Positions 52,632 through 63,989 of a stretch of DNA of 64,000 nucleotides are shown here, one piece after another (positions within the stretch are counted from its first letter, which is position 1; each line of letters begins with the position of its first letter). The position numbers and the translations under genes were made by a program. The stretch covers positions 186,001 through 250,000 of the forward strand of contig WOUR01000008.1 of the NCBI GenBank assembly GCA_009772935.1, written 5' to 3'. A model generated the notes under the pieces. That model worked only from the letters and a program-made list of their open reading frames with translations. It did not search any database and was not told the DNA's origin. Source of the stretch: Rhodospirillaceae bacterium. GTDB lineage: Bacteria; Pseudomonadota; Alphaproteobacteria; Reyranellales; Reyranellaceae.

Positions 52632-54190
52632 TCAGACAAGCTCTGAGTGCAGCGTTCGCGTTGAGTATCGCGTATCCGGCAACGGCGCAGACCCTCAACA
52701 TGATGAAGGCGATCGATGCGCCGCATTACGATGCCCAGCGCACGACCTGGGGGCCGACCTCCGACATCGTCAACATGTTCCAGGACACGCTGGTGGCGCT
52801 CGACTGGGATGGAAGGACGCCCATCCCCTACCTTGCCAAGTCCTGGACGGTGAGCCCCGATGGCAGGACCTACACCTTCAAGCTGCGCGACGACGTATCG
52901 TTCTGCAGCGGCAAGAAATTCACGGCCGAGGATGTCGTCTATTCCTTCAAGCGCTTGAAGAGCCCGGAGATCAAGGGGCCCTACGCCTGGCGGGCGGGCG
53001 AGATCAAGGAACTGCGGGCGCCCGATCCCTACACGGTGGAGTACGAACTCTTGGAGCCGTATTCCGAGCTGCTGCTCCAGCTCACCATGTTCACCAACGT
53101 CATTCACAACAAGGAGAGCGTGGAGGCGCTGGGCAAGGACTACGGCATCAAGGGCGCCGACGGCACCGGACCCTGGTGCTTCGAGGCCTGGCAGCCCCGC
53201 ACCCAGATCGTGCTGAAGCGCCACGATGCCTACAAATGGGGGCCCTCGATGTACGCCAACAAGGGGCCGGTGAAGTTCGAGAAGCTGGTCATCAAGATCG
53301 TGCCGGAGGATTCGAGTCGCGTCGCCGCCATGATGGCCGGCCAGTTCGACATCACCCATCAGTTCCCGGCGCAGTTCATCGCCCAGGCCAAGGCGGCGCC
53401 GATGCTGCAGGTCCAGGAAGCGAAGCCCAACTTCCAGCTCCTGTATTTCGGTTTCAAGACCACGCGCCCGATGGTGGCGGACCGGCGCGTGCGGGAGGCC
53501 ATGAGCATTGCCATCAACCGCGCCGAACTCGCCAGGGCCATCCTGCTCGGCAACGCCGACCCGGCCTTCACCGACGTCGACCCCGATGCGCTGGACTTCG
53601 ACCCGAAGACCCGGGACATCGTGAAGGAAGATGTCGAGCGGGCGAAGAAGCTGCTCGACGAGGCCGGCTGGATGCCCGGCGCCGACGGCGTCCGCGAGAA
53701 GGATGGCGTCAAGCTCCAGCCCAAGGTCTACTACACGCAGGCCGGCAACACGCCCCGGATTGCGGAAGCCATCCAGGGATATCTGCGCCGCATCGGCGTG
53801 CAATGGCAGCTCCAGCCCTGGGACTCGACCATCGCCGCGGCCAAGATGGCCGAGCAGGACTATGAGATCTGGTCCGTCACCGTGCCCTATCTCTCGGCCG
53901 GCGACCTGATGAACATCTACTTCAACTCGAAGAACATCCCGACGCCCAACCGCATGAACTGGAAGGACGCCGAGACCGACGAGTGGCTGCGCCTCGGACG
54001 CTCGGCGCTGACCGAGGCCGATCGCGCCAAATACTACGCGATGGTCCAGCAGAAGGTGACGCGCGAGCACCTGTGGATCCCGGTGCTGAACATCAACATG
54101 CACCAGGTGACGAACAAGAAGATCAAGGGCGCGCGGCCGCACATGATCTACCAGAACACATTCTACAAGGGTCTCGACGTGACGTTCTGA
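52628..54190 (+). CDS. Periplasmic substrate-binding protein of peptide/opine-type ABC transporter, copy 1
   Basis: The 520-residue class C (SBP_bac_5) receptor has a short Sec signal peptide ending in PATA (residue 20). The characteristic [39 protein letters not shown] segment lies at about 73-111. It binds peptides or similar ligands and delivers them to the DppB/DppC pair. It has a close paralogue 28 bp downstream. Its start overlaps the permease stop by 4 bp. Confidence 0.94.
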   Translation: MIRQALSAAFALSIAYPATAQTLNMMKAIDAPHYDAQRTTWGPTSDIVNMFQDTLVALDWDGRTPIPYLAKSWTVSPDGRTYTFKLRDDVSFCSGKKFTAEDVVYSFKRLKSPEIKGPYAWRAGEIKELRAPDPYTVEYELLEPYSELLLQLTMFTNVIHNKESVEALGKDYGIKGADGTGPWCFEAWQPRTQIVLKRHDAYKWGPSMYANKGPVKFEKLVIKIVPEDSSRVAAMMAGQFDITHQFPAQFIAQAKAAPMLQVQEAKPNFQLLYFGFKTTRPMVADRRVREAMSIAINRAELARAILLGNADPAFTDVDPDALDFDPKTRDIVKEDVERAKKLLDEAGWMPGADGVREKDGVKLQPKVYYTQAGNTPRIAEAIQGYLRRIGVQWQLQPWDSTIAAAKMAEQDYEIWSVTVPYLSAGDLMNIYFNSKNIPTPNRMNWKDAETDEWLRLGRSALTEADRAKYYAMVQQKVTREHLWIPVLNINMHQVTNKKIKGARPHMIYQNTFYKGLDVTF

Positions 54191-54218
54191 ACAGCAACGA
54201 CAAGGGAGCGAGGAAGCG

Positions 54219-55790
54219 ATGCGTAAGTTCCTGAAAGGCGTAACGGCGTTGCTTGGCGTGGTGGGCCTCTCGCAGGTGGCGGAGGCCCAGACCCTGCGGA
54301 TGATGAAGTCGCTCGATGCGCCGCATTACGACGGCCAGCGCACGACCTGGTCGCCGACCTCCGACATCGTGAACATGTTCCAGGACACGCTGGTGGCGAT
54401 GGACTGGGACGGCAAGACGGCCATTCCCTACCTCGCCAAGTCGTGGACGGTCAGTCCGGACGGCAAGCTCTACACCTTCAAGCTGCGCGACGATGTGCAG
54501 TTCTGCAGCGGCAAGAAGTTCACCGCCGAGGACGTGATTTACTCCTTCAAGCGGCTGAAGAGCCCAGAACTCAAGGCGCCGCTGGCCTGGCGCGCCGGCA
54601 ACATCAAGGAGCTGCGCGCGCCCGATCCCTACACGGTCGAATACGAGTTGAACGAGCCGTTCGCCGACCTGCTGCTGCAGCTCACCATGTTCACGACGGC
54701 GATCCACAACAAGGAGAGCGTGGAGGCGCTGGGCAAGGACTACGGCGTCAAGGCGATCGACGGGACCGGCCCCTGGTGCTTCGAGAGCTGGCAGCCGCGC
54801 ACCGAGATCGTGCTGAAGCGGCACGACGCCTACAAGTGGGGCCCCTCGATGTATGCCAACAAGGGGCCGGTGAAGTTCGAGAAGCTCAGCATCAAGATCG
54901 TGCCCGAGGACTCGAGCCGGGTTGCCGCCATGATGGGCGGGCAGTTCGACGTCACGCACCAGATCCCGCTGCAGTTCATCCAGCAGGTCAAGGCCTCGCC
55001 CAACCTCAATGTCCAGGAGGCCAAGCCCAACTTCCAGCTGATGTACTACGGCTACAAGACCACGCGCCCGATGGTGGCCGACAAGCGCGTGCGCGAGGCG
55101 ATGAACATCGCCATCAACCGCGCCGACATCGTGAAGGGCATCATGCTGGGCAACGCCGAGCCCGCCTACACCTTCATCGATCCCAAGGCGCTCGACTTCG
55201 CCGACTCGACCAAGGGCCTCATCAAGGAGGATGTCGAGCGGGCCAAGAAGCTGCTCGACGAGGCCGGCTGGAAGGTGGGCAGCGACGGCATCCGCGAGAA
55301 GGACGGCGTCAAGCTGGCACCCCGGGTCCTGTTCACGCAGGTGGCCTACTTCCCGCGGGTCTCCGAGGCGATCCAGGGCTACATGCGCAAGATCGGCGTC
55401 GACTGGAAGATCGTGGGCTACGACTCGACCATCGCCCCCGCCGAGATGGGCAAGCAGGACTTCGAACTGTGGACGGTGACCTTCCCCTACATCTCGTCCG
55501 GCGACCTGCTGAACTTCTACTTCGATTCCAAGAACATGCCGGCGCCCAACCGCATGAACTGGAACGACGCCAAGACCGACGAATATCTCAAGATGGGCCG
55601 GGCCTCGATCACCGACGCCGACCGCGCCAAATACTATGCGCTGGCCCAGCAGAGGGTGACCGAGGAGCACCTCTGGATGCCGGTCATGAACATCGCGATG
55701 TACACGACCAGCCTCAAGAAGCTGAAGGGCGTGCGGCCGCACATGCTCTACCAGAACACCTTCTACAAGGGCCTGGACTACTCCTACTGA
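54219..55790 (+). CDS. Periplasmic substrate-binding protein, tandem copy 2
   Basis: The 523-residue paralogue of the preceding receptor has long identical stretches (for example SLDAPHYD versus [30 protein letters not shown] in both). Its own Sec signal ends at VAEA. The ligand-contact regions differ, such as QAKAAPMLQVQ versus [11 protein letters not shown], so a different or wider specificity is possible. A ribosome site AGGGAG-like precedes the ATG in the 28-bp gap. Its stop overlaps the ATPase start (TGATG). Confidence 0.94.
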   Translation: MRKFLKGVTALLGVVGLSQVAEAQTLRMMKSLDAPHYDGQRTTWSPTSDIVNMFQDTLVAMDWDGKTAIPYLAKSWTVSPDGKLYTFKLRDDVQFCSGKKFTAEDVIYSFKRLKSPELKAPLAWRAGNIKELRAPDPYTVEYELNEPFADLLLQLTMFTTAIHNKESVEALGKDYGVKAIDGTGPWCFESWQPRTEIVLKRHDAYKWGPSMYANKGPVKFEKLSIKIVPEDSSRVAAMMGGQFDVTHQIPLQFIQQVKASPNLNVQEAKPNFQLMYYGYKTTRPMVADKRVREAMNIAINRADIVKGIMLGNAEPAYTFIDPKALDFADSTKGLIKEDVERAKKLLDEAGWKVGSDGIREKDGVKLAPRVLFTQVAYFPRVSEAIQGYMRKIGVDWKIVGYDSTIAPAEMGKQDFELWTVTFPYISSGDLLNFYFDSKNMPAPNRMNWNDAKTDEYLKMGRASITDADRAKYYALAQQRVTEEHLWMPVMNIAMYTTSLKKLKGVRPHMLYQNTFYKGLDYSY

Positions 55791-56772
55791 TGGAAAAGCT
55801 CCTCGAGGTCCGCGGTCTCCGCACCCACTTCCACACCGACCGCGGCCTCTTCCGCGCGGTCGACGGAATCGACTTCTCCGTCGGCCGCGGCCGCACCGTC
55901 GGCCTAGTCGGCGAATCCGGCTGCGGCAAGAGCGTCACCTCGCTCTCCGTCATGGGCCTGGTGGCAAGCCCGCCCGGCCAGGTCGAGGCCGAGGCGATCC
56001 TGTTTGAAGGCCGGGACGTGCTCGGACTCTCGGCCGACGAACGCCGTCGCCTGCGCGGCGGCAAGATGTCGATGATCTTCCAGGAACCGATGACCTCGCT
56101 CAATCCGGTCCACACGATCGGTCAGCAGATCGTCGAGGCGATCCTGGCGCACACCACCCTGTCACCGCAGGCCGCCAAGGCCCGCGCCGTCGAGATGCTC
56201 GAACTGGTGCGCATCCCTTCGGCGAAGCAGCGGGTCGACGACTATCCGCATCTCCTGTCCGGCGGCATGCGCCAGCGGGTCATGATCGCCATGGCGCTGT
56301 CCTGTGAGCCCGCCCTGCTGATCGCCGACGAGCCGACCACGGCGCTCGACGTCACCATCCAGGCGCAGATCCTCGACCTGCTGCAGGACCTGCAGCGGCG
56401 GCTCGACATGGCGATGCTGATCATCACCCACGATCTCGGCGTCATCGCCGAAATAGCCGACGAGGTGGTGGTGATGTATGCCGGCAAGATCGTCGAGAGC
56501 GCGCCGGTCGACGCGCTGTTCGCCGATCCGCAGCATCCCTACACGATCGGCCTGCTGGGCTCGATCCCGCGCATCGAGGTCGACCGCGAACGCCTGTCGA
56601 CCATCGAGGGCTCGGTACCGAGCCCCAACAACCAGCCCAAGGGCTGCCGCTTCGCGCCGCGCTGCCCCTTCGCCGATCCGCGCTGCCACCTCGAGCCGCC
56701 ACCGCTGCGCGACCTCGGACCGGAGCATCGCGTGGCCTGCTGGAAGGCGCCCGTCGAACTGGCGAGGGCCGC

Positions 56773-56776
<4 letters not shown>
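55790..56776 (+). CDS. Oligopeptide ABC transporter ATP-binding protein (DppD/OppD type)
   Basis: In the 328-residue ATPase Walker A is GESGCGKS near residues 42-49, the Q-loop is [11 protein letters not shown], the ABC signature [10 protein letters not shown] and Walker [14 protein letters not shown]. The H-loop is THDLG. The C-terminal oligopeptide domain ([16 protein letters not shown]) carries the cysteine cluster that can hold an Fe-S centre. It overlaps the upstream receptor gene by 1 bp and the next ATPase by 4 bp. Confidence 0.95.
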
Positions 56777-57861
<1,085 letters not shown>

Positions 57862-59361
57862 GCACCACGTCGCGCAACTTCACCAGCGCGAGATCGATCT
57901 CCGCTTCGGGGGTCCCGGCATAGCCCAGGATCAGGCCGTGCCGCTGCACGCGGCCGGCGTAGCAGACCGAGAGCGGCTGGACGGTCAGGCCCTCGGCCGA
58001 CGCGGCTGCCGTCACGGCAACGTCGTCGAAGCGCCGCGCAATCTCCGGGGTGGGGCGCGCGATCACGTGCATGCCGCCGGGATCGGGGGCGATCGTGAGC
58101 AGGCCGTCGAGACGGTGCATGGCGGCCTGCAGCAGCGTCTCGCGGCGGCCGGCGTAGAGCTGCCGCGTGCGGCGCAGGTGGGTGGCGAAATGGCCCTCGG
58201 CGATGAACCGCGCCAGCGCGCCCTGTCCCAGCAACGGCGCACGCACCGAGACGCGGTCCATGATCCGTTCGGTCGCCTCGACCAGCGAGGCCGGCAGGAC
58301 GAGGAAGCTCAGCCGCAGCGCCGGGAAGAGCAGCTTGGAGAAGCTGCTGAAGTAGGCGACGCGGCCGGAACGATCGAGGGTGCGCAGCGGTGCGAGAGGC
58401 CGGCCGCTGTAGCGATACTCGCCGTCGAAATCGTCCTCGGCGATCCAGCCCCTGGCGCGTTCGGCCCAGCTCAGCAGTTCGAGCCGGCGCTGAAGGCTGA
58501 GCACCGTGCCCAGCGGAAAATGATGGGCCGGCGCCACGACCGCCAGCCGCGCGTCGGGCGCCAGCGCCAGTGCCGCCTCGGGTGAGAAACCCCACTCGTC
58601 GATGGCGACGGGCACGGCCTTGACGCCCGAGCCCGCCAGCGCCTCGCGCACACCGACGAAGCCCGGCTCCTCGATCCAGGCCATGTCGCCTTCATCGAGC
58701 ACGACCTGCGCGAACAGGGAGAGGCCGTGGCGAATGCCCGTCGTGACCACGATCTCGGCCGGTGCACAGGTGAAGCCGCGTGCCACGCCGAGATAGGTCG
58801 CGATCGCCTCACGCAGGCCCGCATGCCCGAACGGATGCACGGCACTCGCCGCCTCGCTGCCGGGCCGCCGCCACTCCCGCTCCAGCAGCTTGGCCCACAG
58901 CGCGAAGGGAAAGGCCTCGCGGTCCGGCTGGCCGGTGGGAAAGGCCAAAGGAGGTCCGGCGGGCGTGGGCGGCGCGACCTCGGCCAGCAGCGCCCGCGTC
59001 CGGCGCGCGACGGCGGGTTTGGCGACGGACTTGCCCCCAGTCGGCGTGCCGGTTCGCGGCACGGTCAGCATCTCGTCGGGCAGGTTGGCCGCGACCGACA
59101 TGGCCGAGCCGGCCTGGCTCACGACATAGCCCTCGGCGACCAGTTGGTCGAAGGCCAGCACGACCGTTCCGCGCGCACAGTCGAGATCCTGCGCCATCAG
59201 GCGCGACGAGGGCAGCCGCGCGCCCGGTTCGAGCCGCCCCTCGAGGATGGCGCGCCGCATCTGCTCGCAGATCTGGCGGTGCAGCGGCTCGGGCGACGAG
59301 GGATCGATCGCGAGGCCGAGCGGCGGGACGCGGCGGGTGCGGGAAGTCGAACGCGGCTTCA

Positions 59362-59392
59362 AAACTGGTCCAGTCACTTTCGGACAAACTGG
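59362..59392. promoter_or_regulatory. Candidate MocR operator: direct repeat of AAACTGG
   Basis: AAACTGG occurs at 59362-59368 and 59386-59392, 24 bp apart, so the sites lie on the same helix face in phase. MocR regulators commonly bind such direct repeats between themselves and the divergent target. It overlaps the possible starts of the MocR gene, which argues for a start near or downstream of it. Confidence 0.45.
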
Positions 59393-59468
59393 CTCTTTCA
59401 CCTGATCCGTATCGCGACGATGGTCGGCCGGCAAGCACCCCCCTTTCCAGTGCGCCAAAGGTCAAGCC

Positions 59469-60206
59469 ATGAGCCCTCCCGATTCAGTCACCCCGCCCGA
59501 CAGCTATCCCGTCACCAACGTGAACAAGGTGAAGCGCGTCCACGAGCGCGGCCGCTACGACAAGGAAACCATCCACGCCATCCTGGATGCGGCCTTGGTC
59601 TGCCACATCGCCTACGTGATCGACGGCCGTCCCTACTGCACGCCGACCTCGTTCTGGCGCGAAGGCAGCCACCTCTACTGGCACGGCTCTTCGGCCAGCC
59701 GCATGATCCGCAGCCAGAAGGAAGGCGTCGACGTCTGCCTCACCGTCACCCATCTCGATTCGCTGGTGATGGCGCGCTCCGGCTTCCATCACTCGGTCAA
59801 CTATCGCGCCGTCATGGCCTTCGGGAAGGCGCATGTGATCGACGATCCGGAAGAGAAGCTGAAGCTGATGGACCGCTTCATCGACCGCATCTATCCGGGC
59901 CGCTCCAAGCTGATCCGCCAGCCGAACAAGCAGGAGTTCAAGGCGACGACCATGATCGGCATGGAGATCGAGACGGCGTCGGGCAAGATCCGCGACAAGC
60001 ATGTCGCGGACGAGGAGGAAGACTACGAGGGCGTGCCGGCCTGGTCGGCGCTCTATCCGGTCACGCAGGTTCTTGGCGAACCCTCCGACTGCGCGCGCCA
60101 GCTCCCGGGCCTCACCCGCCCGGACGAGATGGCCGACTTCGTTCCCGGCGCGCGCCTCGACGAGGTGATGAGCAAGACCTACAGGCGGACCTTCGGCGAA
60201 GGCTGA
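59469..60206 (+). CDS. Pyridoxamine 5'-phosphate oxidase family protein (FMN-binding split barrel)
   Basis: The 245-residue protein has the PNPOx-like fold in its N-terminal half (VKRVHERGRYDKETIHAILDAALVCHIAYVIDGRPYCTPTSFWREGSHLYWHGSSASR) and a distinct C-terminal extension. The NimA-like histidine in LYWHG is visible. It may bind FMN or F420-like flavin and reduce small substrates; a role in vitamin B6 is possible but not shown. AAAGG lies 7 bp before the ATG. It is divergent from the MocR-type regulator and overlaps the LysR gene end by 28 bp. Confidence 0.87.
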   Translation: MSPPDSVTPPDSYPVTNVNKVKRVHERGRYDKETIHAILDAALVCHIAYVIDGRPYCTPTSFWREGSHLYWHGSSASRMIRSQKEGVDVCLTVTHLDSLVMARSGFHHSVNYRAVMAFGKAHVIDDPEEKLKLMDRFIDRIYPGRSKLIRQPNKQEFKATTMIGMEIETASGKIRDKHVADEEEDYEGVPAWSALYPVTQVLGEPSDCARQLPGLTRPDEMADFVPGARLDEVMSKTYRRTFGEG

Positions 60207-61150
60207 GCCGCGCGGCGGCCGGTCGTTCGTTCGGCTTCCGCGACTGCCCACTTCACGAACCGACTTACGCGCTCGTCGCCCGTCAGGGCGGCGGGCCAGC
60301 GTACAATGTGGGCCTTGCTCGACGGCATGTCCCAGGACGGCGACAGCACGCGCACCAGCCGCCCGTCCTTCAGCGCATCGTGCACCAGCAGCGAGCGTGC
60401 CATGACGACGCCCGCGCCCTGCAGCGCCGCAGCGATCGCGGTGTGGATGGTGCCGAAGCGCAGCGCGGCAGCCGGCGGCTTGCCCGCGATGCCCAGCCGC
60501 TCGAACCAGACGGGCCACGACCATTCCGCCCCCTGGCCCCGGCCGGGCTTTCCCTTGTGCAGCAGCGGCAGCGTCGCCAGTGCCTTGGGGTCGCGCAGCG
60601 TCTTGCCGCCCGGCAGCACGGCGGGAACGCAGACGGGAAAGACCTGCTCCTGGAACAGCAGGCGCTGGGTCGAGGAGGAGCGCGCGATTGCCGCGGGCTG
60701 CCACAGAATGTGGACGTCGAGGTCGGGCGCCCGCAGTTCGGCCTCGCTCTCGACGATGGTGAGTTCGACTTCCAGGCCGGCATTCGCGGCGGCAAAGGCC
60801 GGCAACCGCCGCACCAGCCAGTAGTCGGCAAGCGCTGCCCCCACGCCGACGCGCAGACCCGACGGGACCGCGACGGCGCGGCAGCGCGTGCGGAGATCGG
60901 ACAGGCCATCGAGAAGGTCCGCGAGACCGGCGGCCAGCGCCGTGCCGGCGGGCGTCGCGTGCAGTCCGGTCGGCGAGCGATGGAGCAGCGGCGCACCAAC
61001 ATAGGCTTCGAGCCGGCGCAGACGATGACTGACGGCGCTCTGGGTCATGCCGAGCTCGGCCGCCGCGCGGGTCATGCTGCGATGGCGCAAGGCGGTGTCG
61101 AAGGCCACCAAGGCGTCGAAGGGCGGGAGAGCGCGCATTTCCCGCATCAT
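60179..61150 (-). CDS. LysR family transcriptional regulator (GcvA-like)
   Basis: In the 323-residue protein an N-terminal winged helix (ALPPFDALVAFDTALRHRSMTRAAAELGMTQSAVSHRLRRLE) and a linker helix are followed by a two-lobe effector domain from about residue 93 (GLRVGVGAALADYWLVRRLPAF). The start ATGATG at 61150 permits two near-identical starts. It is divergent from an MFS transporter gene with a 71-bp spacer holding an inverted repeat. The C-terminus is unusually basic for the family and overlaps the preceding gene. Confidence 0.92.
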   Translation of the reverse strand: MMREMRALPPFDALVAFDTALRHRSMTRAAAELGMTQSAVSHRLRRLEAYVGAPLLHRSPTGLHATPAGTALAAGLADLLDGLSDLRTRCRAVAVPSGLRVGVGAALADYWLVRRLPAFAAANAGLEVELTIVESEAELRAPDLDVHILWQPAAIARSSSTQRLLFQEQVFPVCVPAVLPGGKTLRDPKALATLPLLHKGKPGRGQGAEWSWPVWFERLGIAGKPPAAALRFGTIHTAIAAALQGAGVVMARSLLVHDALKDGRLVRVLSPSWDMPSSKAHIVRWPAALTGDERVSRFVKWAVAEAERTTGRRAAQPSPKVRL

Positions 61151-61157
61151 GAACGCA

Positions 61158-61175
61158 ATTCATGTCGAAGTGAAT
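61158..61175. promoter_or_regulatory. Candidate LysR operator in the LysR-MFS spacer
   Basis: ATTCA (61158-61162) and TGAAT (61171-61175) form an inverted repeat with an 8-bp spacer, 8 bp from the LysR start codon. LysR proteins often bind such interrupted dyads between themselves and a divergent target. Confidence 0.45.
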
Positions 61176-61221
61176 GCTTGGCGCTCGGGCCTGCGCGCGC
61201 GAGGCGGCATCACTGGGCGCC

Positions 61222-62553
61222 ATGAAGAGCTTCCGCCGCACCCCTGCCCTCGCCCTCTCCTTCGCGGGCTTCCTCACCCAACTCGACGTCACCGCCGTCA
61301 TCGTCGCCCTGCCGACGATCGGCGAAGATCTCGGCTTCGGCCTGGCGGCCTACGCCTGGACGATGGACGCCTACAGCCTGGCCTTCACCGCCACGCTGCT
61401 TGCCTCCGGTGCGCTGGCCGACCGCTACGGTAGGCGTCGCGCCCTGCTGGTCGGCAATGCGTTGTTCGCCGTGGCCTCCGTCGCCTGCGGGATGGCGTGG
61501 GACGGTCCCTCCTTGTGGGCAGCGCGCGTCGCCCAGGGTCTCGGAGCCGCGTTCGTGATCACCGGCTCGATCGCGCTGACCGCCAGCGCCTATCCCGATC
61601 CAGCGGACCGCGCCCGGGCCTTCGGCCTCGCCGGCATCGTCTCCGGGGCGGCCATGGCGATCGGGCCGACGCTTGGCGGCATCGTGGCGGCGTGGCTCGG
61701 CTGGCGCTGGATCTTCCTCGCCAACCTGCCCTTCTGTGTCCTGGCCGCGTGGATCGTGCCGCGTCTCGTCGCCGAGGAACGCGCCGCCGATTCCCGGCCG
61801 CTCGACCTGGCAGGCATCGCCTTGCTCACCTTGGCGCTCGGCATCGCCATCGAGACGCTGCTGGCCGGCCGGACGGTGGTTCACTTCGCGATCGGCACAG
61901 GTGCAAGTCTGCTCTTCGCGACCTTGTTCGTCGCCCAGCAGCGACGCCGACCGCAGCCGATCCTCGATCCCGCATTGCTGACACGGCCGGCGATGATCGC
62001 CGTCGCCGTGCTGCTGATCACCGTGTCGATCGGCTATTGGGCCACTCTGGTCTATCTGCCGCCGTTCCTGACGGCGACCTTCGGCCTCTCCACGGCTGTG
62101 GCCGGGATCGCCCTGCTCACCGCGACGGTGCCCATGATTGTCCTGCCGCCGCTCGCCGGCCGGCTGGCAACACGGTGGGGATGGCGCATCCTGTTCAGCT
62201 GCGGGCTCGTGGTGATCACTGTCGGCGACCTCGCCTTGGCGCTGGAGCCGACCTGGATGATGGCGCTCCTCGGCATGGCGGTGATCGCCACGGGCACGGC
62301 GCTCGTGCAGTCGCAGCTCTCCGGCGCGGTCGTGACGCTGGCGCCGCCAGCCATGGCCGGCATGGCCTCGGCACTCACCATCGTGATGCGCCAGGGCGGC
62401 TTCGCCATCGGCATCGCCCTGCTGGGCGCCGCCCTGGGATCGGAACAGGCGGCGAGCGACTACAGCCGCGTGTTCCTGCTGGCGTCGGCCGCGTCCGGAC
62501 TGGGTGTCGCGGCGGCAGTCCTGCTCCTGCCGGCTCGCCCTACTCGGACTTGA
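61222..62553 (+). CDS. MFS efflux transporter (DHA2/EmrB-type)
   Basis: The 443-residue protein has about 12-14 helices. The DHA2-type N-terminal motif LTQLDVTAVIVALPTIGEDL is present; the aspartate here is the family's first-helix residue. The loop 2-3 motif DRYGRRRAL and the motif C region GPTLGGIVAAWLGWRWIF near residue 150 mark drug:proton antiporters. It likely exports drugs or metabolites under control of the divergent LysR regulator. The start at 61222 trims 16 codons of a longer frame. It overlaps the Bug receptor gene by 14 bp. Confidence 0.9.
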   Translation: MKSFRRTPALALSFAGFLTQLDVTAVIVALPTIGEDLGFGLAAYAWTMDAYSLAFTATLLASGALADRYGRRRALLVGNALFAVASVACGMAWDGPSLWAARVAQGLGAAFVITGSIALTASAYPDPADRARAFGLAGIVSGAAMAIGPTLGGIVAAWLGWRWIFLANLPFCVLAAWIVPRLVAEERAADSRPLDLAGIALLTLALGIAIETLLAGRTVVHFAIGTGASLLFATLFVAQQRRRPQPILDPALLTRPAMIAVAVLLITVSIGYWATLVYLPPFLTATFGLSTAVAGIALLTATVPMIVLPPLAGRLATRWGWRILFSCGLVVITVGDLALALEPTWMMALLGMAVIATGTALVQSQLSGAVVTLAPPAMAGMASALTIVMRQGGFAIGIALLGAALGSEQAASDYSRVFLLASAASGLGVAAAVLLLPARPTRT

Positions 62554-63517
62554 TGCCGGCGGCCTTGATCACCTTCGCCCACTTCTCGGTGGCGTCCTCG
62601 AGGACCTTCGCGAACTCGGCGGGCGTGCCGCCCATCACCGTGCCGCCCAGCTCGACGATGCGGGTCTTGACCTTGTCGCTGGCGAGGCCGGCATTCAGCT
62701 CCTTGTTCAGCAGGTTGATGACCTCGACCGGCGTGCCCCGGGGCACGCCGATGCCGGCAAAGCCGCTGGCCTCGTAGCCCGGCACGAACTCCGCCACCGT
62801 CGGAATATCCGGCAGTACGGCGAGACGCGCGGTGGGAGTCACGGCCAGGGCGCGCAGCTTCCCAGCCTTGACCTGCTGGATCGATTCTGAAAGCGGCGCG
62901 AAGATGACCTGCACGTGGCCGCTGATCAGGTCGGCGACCGCCGGCGCGCCGCCCTTGTACGGGACGTGCACGAGGTTCACGCCGGTCATCATCTTGAAGA
63001 GCTCGCAGGCGATGTTCTGCGGCGTGCCCTGGCCGGCCGACCCGTAGTTGATCTTGCCGGGGTTGGCCTTGGCGTAGGCGATGAACTCGGGCAGCGTGTT
63101 CACCGGAACGGACGGGTTCACCACGACGAGATAGGCAAGTCGCGCGGAGTAGATGACCGGCGCGATGTCGCGCATGAAGTCGAAGCTGAGATTGGAGTAG
63201 AGCGCGGGGTTGATGACATGCGGCGTCACGACCTGCAGCAGCGTGTAGCCGTCGGGCGCGGCCTTGGCGACGGTCTCGGTACCGATGTTGCCGCTGGCGC
63301 CGGGCTTGTTCTCGACGATGAACTGCTGGCCGAGGCGGTCAGTCAGCCATTCCGCCATCAGGCGTCCCTGAATGTCGGTCGCGCCGCCGGCGGGAAAGCC
63401 GACGACGATGCGTGCGGTCCGGGACGGATAGGCCTGCGCTCGTGCGAGGCCGGGCACGAGCGGCAACGCGGCGGCACCGATGGCGAGGTGCGCCAGAGAA
63501 CGGCGATTAATTGTCAT
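62540..63517 (-). CDS. Bug family tripartite tricarboxylate-type substrate-binding protein
   Basis: The 325-residue periplasmic receptor has a Tat-like signal (NRRSLAHLAIGAAALPLVPGLARA, cut near residue 28). The Bug fold starts at RTARIVVGFPAGGATDIQGRL, with the conserved VENKPGASGNIGTE segment and a KINYGSAGQGTPQN carboxylate-binding loop. It binds small carboxylates. No TctA or TctB membrane genes are in the window, as for many orphan Bug receptors. GGAGG at 8 bp before the ATG sets 63517 over 63532. Confidence 0.93.
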   Translation of the reverse strand: MTINRRSLAHLAIGAAALPLVPGLARAQAYPSRTARIVVGFPAGGATDIQGRLMAEWLTDRLGQQFIVENKPGASGNIGTETVAKAAPDGYTLLQVVTPHVINPALYSNLSFDFMRDIAPVIYSARLAYLVVVNPSVPVNTLPEFIAYAKANPGKINYGSAGQGTPQNIACELFKMMTGVNLVHVPYKGGAPAVADLISGHVQVIFAPLSESIQQVKAGKLRALAVTPTARLAVLPDIPTVAEFVPGYEASGFAGIGVPRGTPVEVINLLNKELNAGLASDKVKTRIVELGGTVMGGTPAEFAKVLEDATEKWAKVIKAAGIKSE

Positions 63518-63879
63518 GATTGCTGCCTCCACAGTTTCATTACGACGCGCGTACGCAACGCAACGGGACGCTCAGCGGAGGAAGCCTACATCGGTCTCAT
63601 GTTCGGGCGGAAGGGAGCAATGCGCCTGTCGGCGCATCGAATCTTTCTCGCTGCGCCGCAATACTTTCCAACACGGCACCAGGAAAGCAAAAGATCTCAC
63701 TTCGTTCGGGATGACATTGTTCCTTGGCATCGGCGCACTGCGCAGATTCCAAAAATGGTGTCAGCCCTAACGAAGCGAGGGATCCTCGAGCCGTAAGCCT
63801 TGCGCGCAGACGGGCAGGCGGCCGCCATTCTCTAGTGCCTTTTCGGACGAGGTAGAATCGAGGAGGACCCAAACACCGA
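63518..63879. other. Intergenic region with repeat-like remnants, no gene recognised
   Basis: About 360 bp upstream of the Bug receptor. The stretches GATCTCACTTCGTTCGGGATGAC (63694-63716, written as coordinates because of length) and TAACGAAGCGAGGGATCC (63767-63784) resemble the two arms of a further intergenic repeat class in which CCGAACGAAGTGAGA-type arms flank a hairpin. The arms are degenerate here and no second copy was found. No credible ORF is present. Confidence 0.4.
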
Positions 63880-63989
63880 CCTCACCCTGAGGAGCGCTCC
63901 GCAGGAGCGCGTCTCGAAGGGTGGACACGAGCACCGCGTCTGTTGCCCATCCTTCGAGACGGCCCTTCGGGCCTCCACAGGATGAGGTG
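63880..63989. repeat. Intergenic palindromic repeat, family B, copy 2
   Basis: This 110-bp copy opens CCTCACCCTGAGGAGCGCTC and closes ACAGGATGAGGTG. It is the reverse complement of copy 1 at 35541-35657 except for a few substitutions in the arms and two small indels. Shared blocks include CCGTCTCGAAGGATGGGC and the CCACCCTTCGAGACGCGCTCC arm. The window ends 11 bp beyond it. Confidence 0.85.

Noticed and set aside
63597..63872. Reverse frame of 91 codons near the window end
   Set aside because: It consists of repeat-derived sequence (CHPERSE-type translation of intergenic repeat arms) and has no ribosome site.
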